Below are positions 16,599 through 25,916 of a stretch of DNA of 64,000 nucleotides, piece by piece. The number at the start of each line of letters is the position of its first letter. Within the stretch, counting starts at the first letter, position 1. Location of the stretch: positions 62,001-126,000 of the forward strand of contig CAZLUP010000002.1 of NCBI GenBank assembly GCA_964562685.1. The letters are read 5' to 3'. The notes under the pieces are model-generated. The model was not told the origin of the DNA, did no database searches, and saw nothing but the letters and a program-made list of their open reading frames with translations. The position numbers and the translations under genes are program-made. Origin of the DNA: Stanieria sp964562685. Its GTDB lineage: Bacteria; Cyanobacteriota; Cyanobacteriia; Cyanobacteriales; Xenococcaceae.

Positions 16599-17519
16599 AT
16601 GTCCGACCATCGTGCCAAGATTCGCCAAGTTCTTTGGATTACTTTGTTACTTAATTTGTTTGTAATGGGGTTAAAAGCAGTAGTCGGTTTTGCTACGGGT
16701 TCTCTTAGTTTACAAGCAGATGCTTTACATAGCGTCACTGATAGTATTAATAATGTTTTAGGTCTAGTAACAAATCGTTTTTCTTCTCCTATCCCAGACA
16801 GAGAACATCCTTACGGACATCAAAAGTTTGAGGCAATTGGAGCTTTAGGAATTGCTGCTTTTTTGGGTATTGCTTGTTTTGAAATTCTTACAAGCTCAAT
16901 AGAGAGAATTTTTACAGGTATTACTCCCATTCAAATCTCAATTGCTGAATTATGCCTATTACTAATAGTTTTGGGGGTCAATATTTTTGTTGCTGTTTAT
17001 GAACGCAATGTAGGGAAAAGGATTGGCAGTCCCATCTTAATTGCTGACGCTAAACATACAATGAGTGATATTTGGGTCACTATTTTAGTATTGGCTGGTT
17101 TGATAGGAGTTTCTCAAGCTCAGACTTTCAATTTACCTCAATTACAATGGTTAGATATAATTTTGGCTTTTCCTGTGGCAATTTTGGTTTTTTATAGCGG
17201 TTGGACAGTTTTAAAAGATAACTTACCTTGGCTAGTCGATGAAATTGCGATCGCGCCTGAGGCAATTCATCGTATTGTTATGGAAGTACCTGGGGTACTT
17301 AATTGTCATGATATTGCTTCTCGTGGATTATTGGGAAGACAAGTTTTTATCGAGATGCATCTAATTGTCGATGCGCCTGATGTAGAAACTGCTCACAAAA
17401 TCACTGAAAAAGTAGAAACTAGATTGGAAGAAAGTTTCAAACCTGTAAGAGTACTAATTCACGTCGAGCCACCTAATTATCAATCGAATCAAATTAGCTT
17501 TGGGATTGGAAATCAATAA
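16599..17519 (+). CDS. Cation diffusion facilitator family transporter
   Basis: Proton-coupled exporter of divalent metals (Zn, Mn, Fe or similar), about 306 residues. Six transmembrane helices fill residues up to about 210, followed by the cytoplasmic metal-sensing domain (about 215-295). The two metal-site HxxxD motifs are present: ADALHSVTDSINN in TM2 and ADAKHTMSDIW in TM5. HPYGHQKFE in the loop is also a family signature. The frame opens at a TTG at 16578, but ATG 16599 (MSDHRAK) is the likelier start. The metal cannot be decided from sequence. Confidence 0.92.
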   Translation: MSDHRAKIRQVLWITLLLNLFVMGLKAVVGFATGSLSLQADALHSVTDSINNVLGLVTNRFSSPIPDREHPYGHQKFEAIGALGIAAFLGIACFEILTSSIERIFTGITPIQISIAELCLLLIVLGVNIFVAVYERNVGKRIGSPILIADAKHTMSDIWVTILVLAGLIGVSQAQTFNLPQLQWLDIILAFPVAILVFYSGWTVLKDNLPWLVDEIAIAPEAIHRIVMEVPGVLNCHDIASRGLLGRQVFIEMHLIVDAPDVETAHKITEKVETRLEESFKPVRVLIHVEPPNYQSNQISFGIGNQ

Positions 17520-17650
17520 CTATAAATTGATAGTTCATCGCCAATCTTTTTCCCCAAAAAAATTGACTTTTCCACAGATTCAACCAAGTTTTCCACAGGA
17601 ATTGACAAAAAAATTTATTTATTTATTCCATGAAAAATTTTCAGATTAAG

Positions 17651-18586
17651 TTATTTGGCTAGTTGAGCCAAAATACTAGAGGAAGGAAAAGAAATTTTAG
17701 GACTTTCTTCGAGTAAATAATCCAGAAAAGTTTGAGCGATCACAGATAGCTTTTTCCCTGCTATATAAGATACATACCAGTGACGTTCAATTGGGAAATG
17801 CTCTACATCGAGAACTGTTAATTCTCCACTGATTCCTTGGGAGATCAGACAATGTTCAGACAAAACTGAAATACCGAAACCACCAGCGATCGCTTGTTTA
17901 ATTGCTTCATTACTACCTAGTTCTAATTTGACATTAACTGAAACTTTATATTTAGCAAATAAATTTAATACCGCTGCTCTAGTACCAGAACCTTTTTCCC
18001 GCATAATAAAAGGTTGGTTGTTTAAGGCACTAATAGGAATATTGTGTTGGTTAGCTAAAGGATGATCGGCTTTGGCTACTACGACTAGAGGATTATCTAA
18101 AAATTTTTTGTTATGCAGATCGATGTCTTCGGGAGGATTACTAACTATATAAAGATCATCCTCATTTTCTAACATCCGTCTTTGAATTTCTTGGTGATTA
18201 GTTACTTTAAGAGTGACATCAATTCCTGGATAATGCTGGCAGAAAGAACCCAATAATCGCGGTACAAAATATTTAGCAGTTGTAATTACTGCCAACCTTA
18301 ATTGTCCTTGTTTAGTACCTTTCAAATCGGCTATTTTCATTTCAAAGTTATCTAACCTTTCAAAAATATCTTGACAGGTTGCTAATAATTCTTTGCCTGC
18401 ATCAGTTAAATAAAGACTTTTCCCAATTTGTTCAAACAAAGGTAAACCAACTGCTTTAGTTAGTTGTTTTACTTGACTAGAAACAGTAGGTTGAGTGATA
18501 AATAGCTCTTCAGCAGCGCGAGTAAAGCTACCATGTCGAGCAACTGTTTCAAATACTTTTAACTGATGTAAGGTTGCCTGAATCAA
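17651..18586 (-). CDS. LysR-type regulator of the CmpR/NdhR (CcmR) group
   Basis: A 311-residue activator/repressor. The N-terminal winged helix-turn-helix reads TLHQLKVFETVARHGSFTR and FITQPTVSSQVKQL. The effector domain has KGTKQGQLRLAVITTAKYFVP and GSNEAIKQAIAGGFGISVLS, as in the cyanobacterial regulators of inorganic carbon uptake and NDH-1 genes. CmpR and NdhR cannot be told apart here. I place the start at TTG 18586, because AAGGAG lies seven bases ahead and the protein then begins MIQATLHQL; the longer frame to 18619 would bury this site. No carbon-transport genes are adjacent. Confidence 0.88.
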   Translation of the reverse strand: MIQATLHQLKVFETVARHGSFTRAAEELFITQPTVSSQVKQLTKAVGLPLFEQIGKSLYLTDAGKELLATCQDIFERLDNFEMKIADLKGTKQGQLRLAVITTAKYFVPRLLGSFCQHYPGIDVTLKVTNHQEIQRRMLENEDDLYIVSNPPEDIDLHNKKFLDNPLVVVAKADHPLANQHNIPISALNNQPFIMREKGSGTRAAVLNLFAKYKVSVNVKLELGSNEAIKQAIAGGFGISVLSEHCLISQGISGELTVLDVEHFPIERHWYVSYIAGKKLSVIAQTFLDYLLEESPKISFPSSSILAQLAK

Positions 18587-19049
18587 AATTAAGATCTCCT
18601 TTGTTTTAGTGATTAGCAAGTCGCTAATTGTTTCATTTGATACTAAATATTTGTAAAATCACGAAGTACTACTGAGAAAGCTCCCAATCTATCGACTCAA
18701 AATAACTGTAAAATTCAAGCATAGGATTTAGTCTATTTTTTTTTGAATTAATATTCTATTGTTTCTATATACATATTACTATAGTTCAGAGAAGAGATTG
18801 TATTACAGCACAATTAGGAAGTAAGCCGTTGAGATTTTGAATCAGCAGTATAATCTTCCTGAGTTGGTCAACAACTCTGCGAAAGTTAGGCAGTAAGGAG
18901 TTTTCAGCTTCTAAGTAGTTATTAGTAAATGTCTCCTGATTTAAACTGATTACCCTTCTGTAGTAACCAATTCTCGCAATTTTACATTTATACCTAATCT
19001 TTTCTCTAAACAGCAACTAATAAAAATGTAGGTTCGAGTATTACTAAAT
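18587..19049. other. Spacer between the LysR gene and the PsiE-like gene
   Basis: AT-rich and divergent-promoter-like. A 76-codon frame on the minus strand (18786-19016) lacks a good start, a ribosome site or recognisable motifs. I do not call it a gene. Confidence 0.35.
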
Positions 19050-19511
19050 ATGATGAGACAAGGAAAAAAAATTTTTAACCTAGTGGCACAGCTGAAAAAA
19101 GATGAGAGTTTTCTCAAATTAATTCATTGGTCGGAAAATTTTATTTCTAAAGTACTTTCCATCGCCTTACTAGTAGTCGTTTTTGTAGCTTTATTTGATT
19201 TAATTTTTTTCCTTGCTAAAGATATTTGGAAGGATCCTTTAGGATTCTATAATAAAAGTTTGATTGAATTATTTGGATTATTTTTAAATATTTTAATTGC
19301 CTTGGAGCTATTAGAAAATATTACTGCTTATCTTAAAAAGCATATAGTCCAAGTAGAATTGGTTATTGTTACCTCTTTAATTGCGGTAGCACGAAAAATT
19401 ATTATCTTCGATCTTCAAAAATATAATGGTAGAGACTTAGTAGCTTTAGGAGTAGCGATTCTAAGTCTTTCTATAAGTTATTGGTTGATCAAAAACGTGA
19501 ATAATAAATAG
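19050..19511 (+). CDS. PsiE-like (phosphate-starvation-inducible E) membrane protein
   Basis: A 153-residue protein with four predicted membrane helices at about residues 36-56, 72-92, 102-118 and 130-146. The arrangement and the VTSLIAVARKIIIFD stretch with its conserved Arg-Lys match the PsiE family. The family is named after a phosphate-regulated E. coli gene, but its function is unknown. No Pho-box is evident upstream by eye. A second ATG directly follows the first (MMRQ). Confidence 0.75.
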   Translation: MMRQGKKIFNLVAQLKKDESFLKLIHWSENFISKVLSIALLVVVFVALFDLIFFLAKDIWKDPLGFYNKSLIELFGLFLNILIALELLENITAYLKKHIVQVELVIVTSLIAVARKIIIFDLQKYNGRDLVALGVAILSLSISYWLIKNVNNK

Positions 19512-19747
19512 TGAATTAGGAGATAATTCTTGTCAACATTTTCTAGTATATAGAACCAGAAATAAAGTTACTAATTGAAATCAACAATCAGACTATCAAT
19601 TAGTTCTTGTAACCAGTAAGGTGAGGGGAATATTGCCTTATAGGGCTAATCGACTTTGGAAACAAACGCCAAAAAAAGCCTCCTAAGAACGTACAAGTTT
19701 AACTTGTGGATTTCGCGTAGCGTTACGAACAACATCAAAATTGATTC

Positions 19748-20089
19748 TTAATTTCCAAAAATTTGTTCCAATTCTGCTCGTAAACAATTCAAATTAGCTA
19801 CTCTAGCTACAAGTAAATTATTTTGTTCGCAACGATCAAATTCAAGTTTCCAATGACGAATAATGTCTTCGTGCTTTAGCCAAAAATTGACCATAGTTTC
19901 AATCACTTCATCCCAATCCCATTCAGGTTTCTTGGGAATTATTTTAGTAGATTCAATAAAAGAATCGAGAGTACATTGATAACTACCTAAATAGGTTTTA
20001 CTTCTTTTTGGGCTAACTTCTACTTCTTGTTGATAGTTAAAAAAGGTTAAAATAGGTGTAATTCCAACGATTTCAAAATTATACGACAT
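19748..20089 (-). CDS. Conserved hypothetical protein
   Basis: A 113-residue soluble acidic protein, rich in aromatic residues (WDWDEVIETMVNFWLKHEDIIRHWKLEF), with an alpha/beta pattern and a clear ATG. No known motif is seen. The balanced composition and clean codon use suggest a real gene. It is alone, with 236 bp before the PsiE-like gene and a decayed region on its 5' side. Confidence 0.6.
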   Translation of the reverse strand: MSYNFEIVGITPILTFFNYQQEVEVSPKRSKTYLGSYQCTLDSFIESTKIIPKKPEWDWDEVIETMVNFWLKHEDIIRHWKLEFDRCEQNNLLVARVANLNCLRAELEQIFGN

Positions 20090-20498
20090 AACACGCTTTT
20101 AACTCAGGATTAAAACAACAAATCAAATGATTTTCCTAATCAGCTAATTCGACTTCTGGAGAATCAGGATTCTTTACTTTTAACATTCCCTAGATGAGCG
20201 ATAAAACCACCAAAGGTATGAGAAAAATTATCTAAACAACTTTTGGTTGATTTAGTTGGAAAAAATAGATTAAGCCTGAATGATAATGTTATCTCTCCAA
20301 AACAATTAAGCCGAATATTTGAAATAAGATTGTAGTTAAAGCCACAAAGTTTAGATGTTAACCAGGCACAGAAATTAAAGAACAAACTTTGATATACTAT
20401 GTCTTTATTGTGACTACTAAAATTAAGTGTTGATTGTAGTATTGACAACTCCGCACCAATGAATTTGGCGAATTCTCCAACCGAACGGACATCTCACG

Positions 20499-20519
20499 CT
20501 GGCGAACTTGGTTCGCCAG
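20499..20519. repeat. Perfect hairpin near the TnpB relic
   Basis: A 9-bp perfect stem CTGGCGAAC/GTTCGCCAG with a TTG loop. It lies just beyond the 3' side of a TnpB relic, where elements of the IS200/IS605 group carry end hairpins. It could be the remains of such an end; this is inferred. Confidence 0.45.
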
Positions 20520-20589
20520 TCGTGTCCTCTAATTAATCGGTTGAGCTACATTTGATATGAGGATTCCATCTCACGCCAACGGGGCTTGC

Positions 20590-20848
20590 CATACGCCCGA
20601 CTACTGGGATTTCTCCCAGATACTTTGATAATATATTGGCACTACCTAGCCCATCTCGATGCCAAGAAAAGCTACAGGAGCAACGATAATTGTAGTTTTG
20701 TACTCAACGGAACGCAATTTCTTGAATCTTGGATAACCTTTAGTTTAGATAATTTGGCGGTTTACTATTTGGGTCGATTTTTCTTCTACTTCTCCATGAT
20801 TTTAAAGAAGCATAGAACGACTGAGTAATAGCATCAGAATTTTAGCAC
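20590..20848 (-). pseudogene. Relic of a TnpB (IS200/IS605 OrfB) gene, N-terminal part
   Basis: Read on the minus strand in two frames, this stretch encodes pieces of a TnpB N-terminus: SFYASLKSWRSRRKIDP, KPPNYL, then after a stop and frameshift GYPRFKKLRSVEYKTT. In the intact family these motifs come just before the SEDRRSITFTDG segment seen in the second relic at 40.7 kb, so both derive from related elements. The RuvC catalytic part is absent. It lies directly after the aldolase gene's 3' end. Confidence 0.6.
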
Positions 20849-20855
20849 AAAAGTT

Positions 20856-21476
20856 TTAATTAATTTGTAGTTGATTGTAAAAATTGAGTAACACTTTGCC
20901 AGCTTCATCTAAATTTCTACCAAACGTAATAATCCCCTCTTCATGACCACTCATAATAATAATTTTTTGTTTTTTTGTTAAGTCTTGCTGACACAATCTC
21001 ATAATTTCTCGTGCCATTTCTGGTGTACCAAAAGCACAGTTTTGATCGGTAGTAGGTACTTGATTAATTAGTTGTTGCCAAAGTTGACGATGATGAACGT
21101 GAATTACTGCATTAATATCTTGATTAGCTACATAAATAGCAGCATGAGTTAAAGTTTCAGAAGAGGCTTGAATTAAACCAATACAAGTAACTGAGTTTTT
21201 TTCCCAATCAAATTTAATAACTTTAGTATAATGTTCTGGATTAAGATTAGGAAGATTACCTGTTTGTGTCCCAGAAATAATTAATGAATTATAGTTTTTG
21301 GGTTGAGGATCGCGAATGCTCAAATTACCAAAACCAATTCCATTATCATACTGACCGATTAATCCTAATTGATATAATTTATTACGCCAGCGATTTAATT
21401 CTGTAATTTCTGCTAAAGAAATTGAGAAGCGTTTAATTAAAGTACATTGATATTTAATATATCCTTCATCAATCAT
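20856..21476 (-). CDS. Class II aldolase/adducin family protein
   Basis: About 206 residues from ATG 21476 (MIDEGYIKY). The longer frame upstream to 21632 is low-complexity and Lys/Asn-rich and is unlikely to be translated. Zn-binding residues of the family are visible: HVHHRQLW gives the His pair, and a third His is in MSGHEEGIITFG. GFGNLSIRDP and LIISGTQTG form the phosphate-binding part. Members act as fuculose/ribulose phosphate aldolases or epimerases, but the substrate is unclear. The gene diverges from dut (196 bp between starts). Confidence 0.83.
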   Translation of the reverse strand: MIDEGYIKYQCTLIKRFSISLAEITELNRWRNKLYQLGLIGQYDNGIGFGNLSIRDPQPKNYNSLIISGTQTGNLPNLNPEHYTKVIKFDWEKNSVTCIGLIQASSETLTHAAIYVANQDINAVIHVHHRQLWQQLINQVPTTDQNCAFGTPEMAREIMRLCQQDLTKKQKIIIMSGHEEGIITFGRNLDEAGKVLLNFYNQLQIN

Positions 21477-21672
21477 GTATTTATAATTTTTATTAAGAAG
21501 GATTTTTTTATTTTTAATTTGAATTATAAAGCAAAAAGGTTTATTTTTATTTATGAGTAATTTTTTTGGGTTAAAAAGTAAGTTAGAACAATTGACAGTC
21601 AACAATATATCTAAAAACCACTGTGATCGCAATATTAAATAAAAATATTATAAATCTTAATTTTTTTTGCCT

Positions 21673-22113
21673 ATGAGACTTAAAATATTAAAATTAAATG
21701 AACAAGCAATTATTCCTCAATATAGCCATCCAGATGATTCAGGACTAGATTTATTTTCAATTGAAGACCAAATAATTTTACCTGGAGAAACTAAACTTAT
21801 TAATACTGGTATTGCTATAGAATTACCCTTTGGTACTGAAGCCCAAATACGTCCTAGAAGCGGACTGGCACTCAAACATTCTGTTACTGTTTTAAACACT
21901 CCAGGAACAATAGATGCAGGTTACCGAGGAGAAATCGGGATTATTTTAATTAATCATGGCAAAAATCCTTTTCATGTTTTTCAAGGCATGAAAATAGCAC
22001 AAATGGTGATTGCTCCAATTATTCATATAAAAATAGAAACCGTAGAACAATTAAGTATTTCTTTGAGAGGAAATGGAGGTTTTGGTTCAACTGGAGTAGT
22101 TCAATCAAAATAA
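21673..22113 (+). CDS. dut: dUTP diphosphatase
   Basis: Hydrolyses dUTP to dUMP and pyrophosphate, keeping uracil out of DNA and feeding dTMP synthesis. It has 146 residues. The five trimeric dUTPase motifs can be read in order: HPDDSGLDLFS, RPRSGLALKH, NTPGTIDAGYRGE, GMKIAQMVI and the C-terminal GNGGFGSTG. The frame opens at a TTG (21667) two codons earlier, but ATG 21673 is preferred. Confidence 0.96.
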   Translation: MRLKILKLNEQAIIPQYSHPDDSGLDLFSIEDQIILPGETKLINTGIAIELPFGTEAQIRPRSGLALKHSVTVLNTPGTIDAGYRGEIGIILINHGKNPFHVFQGMKIAQMVIAPIIHIKIETVEQLSISLRGNGGFGSTGVVQSK

Positions 22114-22274
22114 ATTTGACACTCAGTATCATGAGTCTAAAATGTTCGTAATATTTTTCCAGAAATTCTGAATTTCTAATTATTAATCCTCTTTACTGTC
22201 GTTTTAGCCAAGATGGTTTATGTTTATGGTAATTCTTTTCCGACTGGTCAGCATTAAGCTTGGTTCAGGTATCA

Positions 22275-23654
22275 ATGCATAAACTCTCTTCTCGGCACAA
22301 AAAAACTACTCCTGTAGTTAACCAATGGTTTAAATGGCTATCACCAGGATTATTTATTAAACGTTGGCTGTTAATTAGTGCTAGTGGCTTAGCAATAGCA
22401 GTTTTAGGTGTAGCAATCTGGGTCAAACTCACTCCAATTTATCGTTTGTTAGAGTTTGTTTCGGGTTTACTAGAAACTATCACAACCATTTTACCGAACT
22501 ACATCTCTGGACCGCTCGCTATAGGAGCAGGATTGTTTTTAGTTTTTTGGGGACAGTCTCGTACGGTTGGTTCAATTACCGAAGTTCTGAAGGTAGATCA
22601 AGAAGAAGTATTAGTAGATATGCTTCTTAATCGTCGCCGTTTAAATCGGGGACCTAAAATAGTAACAATTGGTGGTGGAACTGGTCTTTCTACTTTATTG
22701 AGAGGCTTGAAACAGTATAGTAGTAATATTACTGCGATCGTAACTGTAGCTGATGATGGTGGTTCTTCAGGCAGACTCAGGCGAGAAATTGGGGTGTTGC
22801 CTCCAGGAGATTTACGTAATTGTCTAGCAGCTTTAGCCGACGAAGAAAAACTTCTCACCGAATTATTTCAATATCGTTTTCGGGCTGGAGATGGTTTAAT
22901 TGGTCATAGCTTTGGTAATCTCTTTCTGACGGCAATGAGCGAAATTACAGGAGATTTAGAGCAAGCAGTAGCAGCTAGTTCTCAAGTTTTAGCTATCAGA
23001 GGTAAAGTGTTGCCTGCTACTTTAAGTGATGTTCGGTTATGGGCAGAATTTGAAGACGGTAGAATTATTGAAGGAGAATCTAATATTCCTCAAGCTGGCG
23101 GAAAAATAGTTAATATTGGCTGTATTCCTGCGAATCCTCCTGCTGTACCCGCAGCAATTAAAGCAATTCGTGAAGCTGACTATATTATTATTGGTCCTGG
23201 TAGTCTTTATACCAGTATTATCCCCAATCTATTAGTTCCTGAAATTTGTCAAGCGATCGCAGAAGCTAATGTACCTCGGATTTATGTTTGTAACATTATG
23301 ACTCAGCCAGGAGAAACCGAAGGTTATACTGTTGCCGATCATATTCGTGCCATTGATCGCATTTCAAATCAAAAATTATTTGATGCGGTTTTAGTACATA
23401 AAAAACCACCCTCACCTAAATCATTGCAAAAATATGCCCTAGAAAATTCTCATCCCGTATTTGTAGATCGAGAAGATGTTGGTAATTTAGGTCGTCGGAT
23501 TGTCTTAGCCAATGTAATGGATGAAGATGAAGAAACTGGCTATGTCCGTCATAATTCCAATCGTTTAGCTAAAGTCTTGCTCCGTTGGTATACTGGCAAA
23601 TGGCAACCCAAAATATCAATTACGCAAAAAATTGTGAGAAAATTTGAGAGGTAA
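22275..23654 (+). CDS. yvcK: YvcK family protein (gluconeogenesis factor / UPF0052)
   Basis: About 459 residues. An N-terminal membrane part (two hydrophobic segments, about residues 28-50 and 65-90) precedes the CofD/YvcK core. That core starts IVTIGGGTGLSTLLRGL and continues with VTVADDGGSSGRLR, GDLRNCLAAL and GHSFGNLFL. In Bacillus the soluble homologue binds UDP-GlcNAc and is needed for growth on gluconeogenic carbon and for cell shape. The added N-terminal helices are usual in cyanobacteria. ATG 22275 is used; a TTG at 22260 gives five more residues. Confidence 0.92.
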   Translation: MHKLSSRHKKTTPVVNQWFKWLSPGLFIKRWLLISASGLAIAVLGVAIWVKLTPIYRLLEFVSGLLETITTILPNYISGPLAIGAGLFLVFWGQSRTVGSITEVLKVDQEEVLVDMLLNRRRLNRGPKIVTIGGGTGLSTLLRGLKQYSSNITAIVTVADDGGSSGRLRREIGVLPPGDLRNCLAALADEEKLLTELFQYRFRAGDGLIGHSFGNLFLTAMSEITGDLEQAVAASSQVLAIRGKVLPATLSDVRLWAEFEDGRIIEGESNIPQAGGKIVNIGCIPANPPAVPAAIKAIREADYIIIGPGSLYTSIIPNLLVPEICQAIAEANVPRIYVCNIMTQPGETEGYTVADHIRAIDRISNQKLFDAVLVHKKPPSPKSLQKYALENSHPVFVDREDVGNLGRRIVLANVMDEDEETGYVRHNSNRLAKVLLRWYTGKWQPKISITQKIVRKFER

Positions 23655-24081
23655 AGGGATAAACAAAATAAAGACGAAAGTTTAGTTATAACTATAAGAC
23701 TGTCGAATTTATTTAAAATAATTAGTAGGTCTTGGTTATCCTAGTTTTTAGATACAACTCAAACCTGATTTATTTTGTTATCCCAACTACAATTACTTGG
23801 CTTACTTTTAATAATATCAATTGAATATTAAGTTGGTGTAATTTTAGAGCAATATAATATGAAATTTAGATAAACTTTTAAGGATTATTGGGACAATTTA
23901 TTAGCTTAATTGACTAGAGTTTATTGTTGCTTATAAAAATACTTGAATTATCCCTAAGTAAATTATTACAAGACCAAGCCAACTTGATTAATTTAGCTTA
24001 AATTATTTAAGAAAATATTTTATTACTCTATTAAAATAAAAAACGCTATATTTGTGAAGAAAACTTTAGATAAAATTGTTG
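23655..24081. other. AT-rich spacer between yvcK and tsaE
   Basis: About 430 bp, very AT-rich, with no frame, hairpin or repeat that I can support. It presumably contains the tsaE promoter. Confidence 0.35.
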
Positions 24082-24555
24082 ATGATCATCAATCTGCCTA
24101 ACTCTCAAAAAACTCAACATTTAGGGATTTTGTTAGGTCAATTTTTACCAGCAGGAACTACGATTTTATTGCAGGGAGAAATTGGGGCTGGAAAAACTAC
24201 TCTCATTCAAGGAATTGGCAAAGGCTTAAGTATTGAAACTCTCATTGTCAGCCCTACTTTTACTTTAATTAATGAATACCACGAAGGTCGTTTACCGCTA
24301 TACCATTTAGATTTATATCGTTTACAACCTACTGAAGTTGCTGCTATTTATCCAGAAACTTATTGGGAAGGCATTGAAGTCCCTCTAGGAATTACTGCCA
24401 TTGAATGGGCGCAACATCTACCCTATCAACCAGCTAATTATTTAAAGATTAACCTCATTTATACGGCTAACCAAACCCGTCAAGCTGAAATTTTTGCTAG
24501 AGGAGAAATACAATTAGACCTCAATTTTCTCGAACAATTGCAAACTGAGGCTTAA
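24082..24555 (+). CDS. tsaE: tRNA threonylcarbamoyladenosine biosynthesis ATPase TsaE
   Basis: P-loop ATPase that works with TsaB and TsaD in t6A37 modification of ANN-decoding tRNAs. It has about 157 residues. The Walker A GEIGAGKTTLIQGIGKGL is at about residues 35-52, followed by SPTFTLINEY, LYHLDLYRL and IEWAQHLP, all TsaE hallmarks. ATG 24082 is chosen over the TTG codons at 24076/24079. No other t6A genes are adjacent. A MITE-like element lies 72 bp downstream. Confidence 0.95.
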   Translation: MIINLPNSQKTQHLGILLGQFLPAGTTILLQGEIGAGKTTLIQGIGKGLSIETLIVSPTFTLINEYHEGRLPLYHLDLYRLQPTEVAAIYPETYWEGIEVPLGITAIEWAQHLPYQPANYLKINLIYTANQTRQAEIFARGEIQLDLNFLEQLQTEA

Positions 24556-24627
24556 TCCAGTAAGTTTGAAGAATAAAAAAAATAATGGCGTGAGCGAAAT
24601 GCCCACACTATTATCGTAGAGAAGAAA

Positions 24628-24771
24628 CGGCGTTGACTTATGGTGGGTGGGTATGAAAAAAAAAATTAATGGGAATGATTATAAGTTCTTAAGAGCTAAG
24701 GGGTAATAGCTAAAAACTAATAGCTACGAACCGTATTACTCTCGGTTTCATACTTGCTGATGGGCAACGCC
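24628..24771. mobile_element. MITE-like element, copy B (144 bp)
   Basis: It has the same ends as copy A: left GGCGTTG...GGGTATGAAA, right TTTCATAC...GGGCAACGCC. A 7-bp direct repeat GAAGAAA flanks it (24621-24627 and 24772-24778). The interior again carries AATAGCTA-type reiterations and TTACTCTCGG. It contains no coding frame, so it would need a transposase in trans. Confidence 0.75.
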
Positions 24772-24797
24772 GAAGAAAAAATCTTTTCTTGTAAAAA

Positions 24798-24914
24798 TTA
24801 ATCGATTCCTAGTTGATTGCCTCGTTTGTACTGCATATATGCAGCAAAAAATAAGCCAGCTAAAGTAATGGTAATCAGACCTAGAACAATCCCTAGTAGT
24901 AAAGGTTCAATCAC
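24798..24914 (-). CDS. petG: Cytochrome b6f complex subunit PetG
   Basis: A 38-residue single-helix subunit that stabilises the cytochrome b6f complex. Translated from GTG 24914 it reads M-I-EPLLLGIVLGLITITLAG and then LFFAAYMQYKRGNQL, the standard PetG pattern (EPLL, GLI, LAGLF, AAYxQYKR, NQLG). The Shine-Dalgarno AAGGAGA stands at the proper distance, which supports the GTG. It diverges from cytM, 191 bp away, an arrangement that puts two electron-transport genes back to back. Confidence 0.93.
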   Translation of the reverse strand: MIEPLLLGIVLGLITITLAGLFFAAYMQYKRGNQLGID

Positions 24915-25105
24915 AGCAATCTCTCCTTGAGATAAAAAATTATGTGTCTGAATATATCCTACTGGACTACTGGCTTTAGTTCTAGCCTCAACTGTGAGAA
25001 GACTTTGCTAAAGATTTTTTATGATTTGTCTAGTCTGGCTGTCAAATCTTAAGCTATTTTATGAATTGAAACAAAATTATAAGTAAATATTTTTATCAAA
25101 AATCA

Positions 25106-25480
25106 GTGGATAACCAGTTACTTCAACCACAAATTTTAATTAAGCGAATCATGATTCCCGCTTTGCTAGTAGTATTAATCGGATTGATTACTATTCTGGG
25201 TATCTATTGGCATCGGATTTCCGATCCTTACATCATCGAAGTTTTATCTCTCAAGGGAGATGTAGCACAAGGATATGCTATTTTTCAAATTAATTGTGCC
25301 GGCTGTCATGGAATCCAAGGTGATGGAATTGTCGGTCCTAGTCTCAAAAATGTTCCTAAGCGAAAATCTAAAATAGATTTAATCGATCAGGTAATTAGTG
25401 GAAAAACTCCGCCTATGCCAAAATTCCAGCCCAGTTCTCAAGAAATGGCAGATTTATTAACCTATCTAGAACAGTTATAA
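25106..25480 (+). CDS. cytM: Cytochrome c-M (CytM)
   Basis: A 124-residue membrane-anchored monoheme cytochrome c. The N-terminal hydrophobic segment (about residues 13-36) acts as uncleaved anchor. The heme motif is CAGCH at about residue 64, and the axial Met is in TPPMPKFQP. The stretches GDVAQGYAIFQINCAGCHG and ISGKTPPMPKFQP fit CytM, the conserved cyanobacterial protein that affects respiration and photosynthesis balance. The GTG start is the only reasonable one. The proximity of petG supports the identification. Confidence 0.9.
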   Translation: MDNQLLQPQILIKRIMIPALLVVLIGLITILGIYWHRISDPYIIEVLSLKGDVAQGYAIFQINCAGCHGIQGDGIVGPSLKNVPKRKSKIDLIDQVISGKTPPMPKFQPSSQEMADLLTYLEQL

Positions 25481-25485
25481 TTCCT

Positions 25486-25737
25486 TTAAAATCGCTCTAC
25501 ACTGCCTAAAAAGACTGGCTCAACTCGAATAGCAACTATACTGCTTGGGCGTACCACCATATATTCTCCTTGAATATTTTTAATAGGAACGTTAATAAAA
25601 TCTTGCGAATCAGATTTAGGAACAAGTTCGGTACTGTACCATCTTTGAAACTCTTCTACAGTACTAAAGCGAACTTCTTCTTTGTGTCCGTTAGTTAGAA
25701 AAATATGAATAGAATATTCGTCTGGTTTTCTGGGCAT
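25486..25737 (-). CDS. Conserved cyanobacterial hypothetical protein
   Basis: An 83-residue protein beginning MPRKPDEYSIHIFLTNGHKEEVRFSTVEEF and ending IKNIQGEYMVVRPSSIVAIRVEPV. The shape is a small beta-barrel-like domain with no catalytic residues visible. It converges on cytM with only a 5-bp gap. It could be an RNA- or nucleotide-binding fold, but nothing proves that. Confidence 0.72.
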   Translation of the reverse strand: MPRKPDEYSIHIFLTNGHKEEVRFSTVEEFQRWYSTELVPKSDSQDFINVPIKNIQGEYMVVRPSSIVAIRVEPVFLGSVERF

Positions 25738-25916
25738 AAAATTGGTTATCAGGTTAAATTAGGCAAACTGCACGAACAGATCACGGTTTTGAGTTTGGCT
25801 CGAACCTGTGTCCTCAATTTTATAATTCCCAGAACTTTTGTCAGACTATCAAAAATTAATTGAGAACTTTAAAAACAAATTTTGCTTGCCAAACTTATTA
25901 TTGTTAGCTGAGATTA

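Noticed and set aside
18786..19016. 76-codon frame on the minus strand between the LysR gene and the PsiE-like gene
   Set aside because: Starts with TTG, no ribosome site, no recognisable motif; likely chance.
20164..20448. 94-codon minus-strand frame beside the TnpB relic
   Set aside because: Phe/Ser/Asn-rich composition typical of random AT-rich DNA, with no motif; adjacent region is decayed.
20586..20828. 80-codon plus-strand frame
   Set aside because: It is antisense to the TnpB relic, which explains the sequence better.
21477..21632. 52-codon N-terminal extension of the class II aldolase
   Set aside because: Lys/Asn/Phe-rich, AT-rich spacer-like sequence outside the conserved family region; ATG 21476 fits better.
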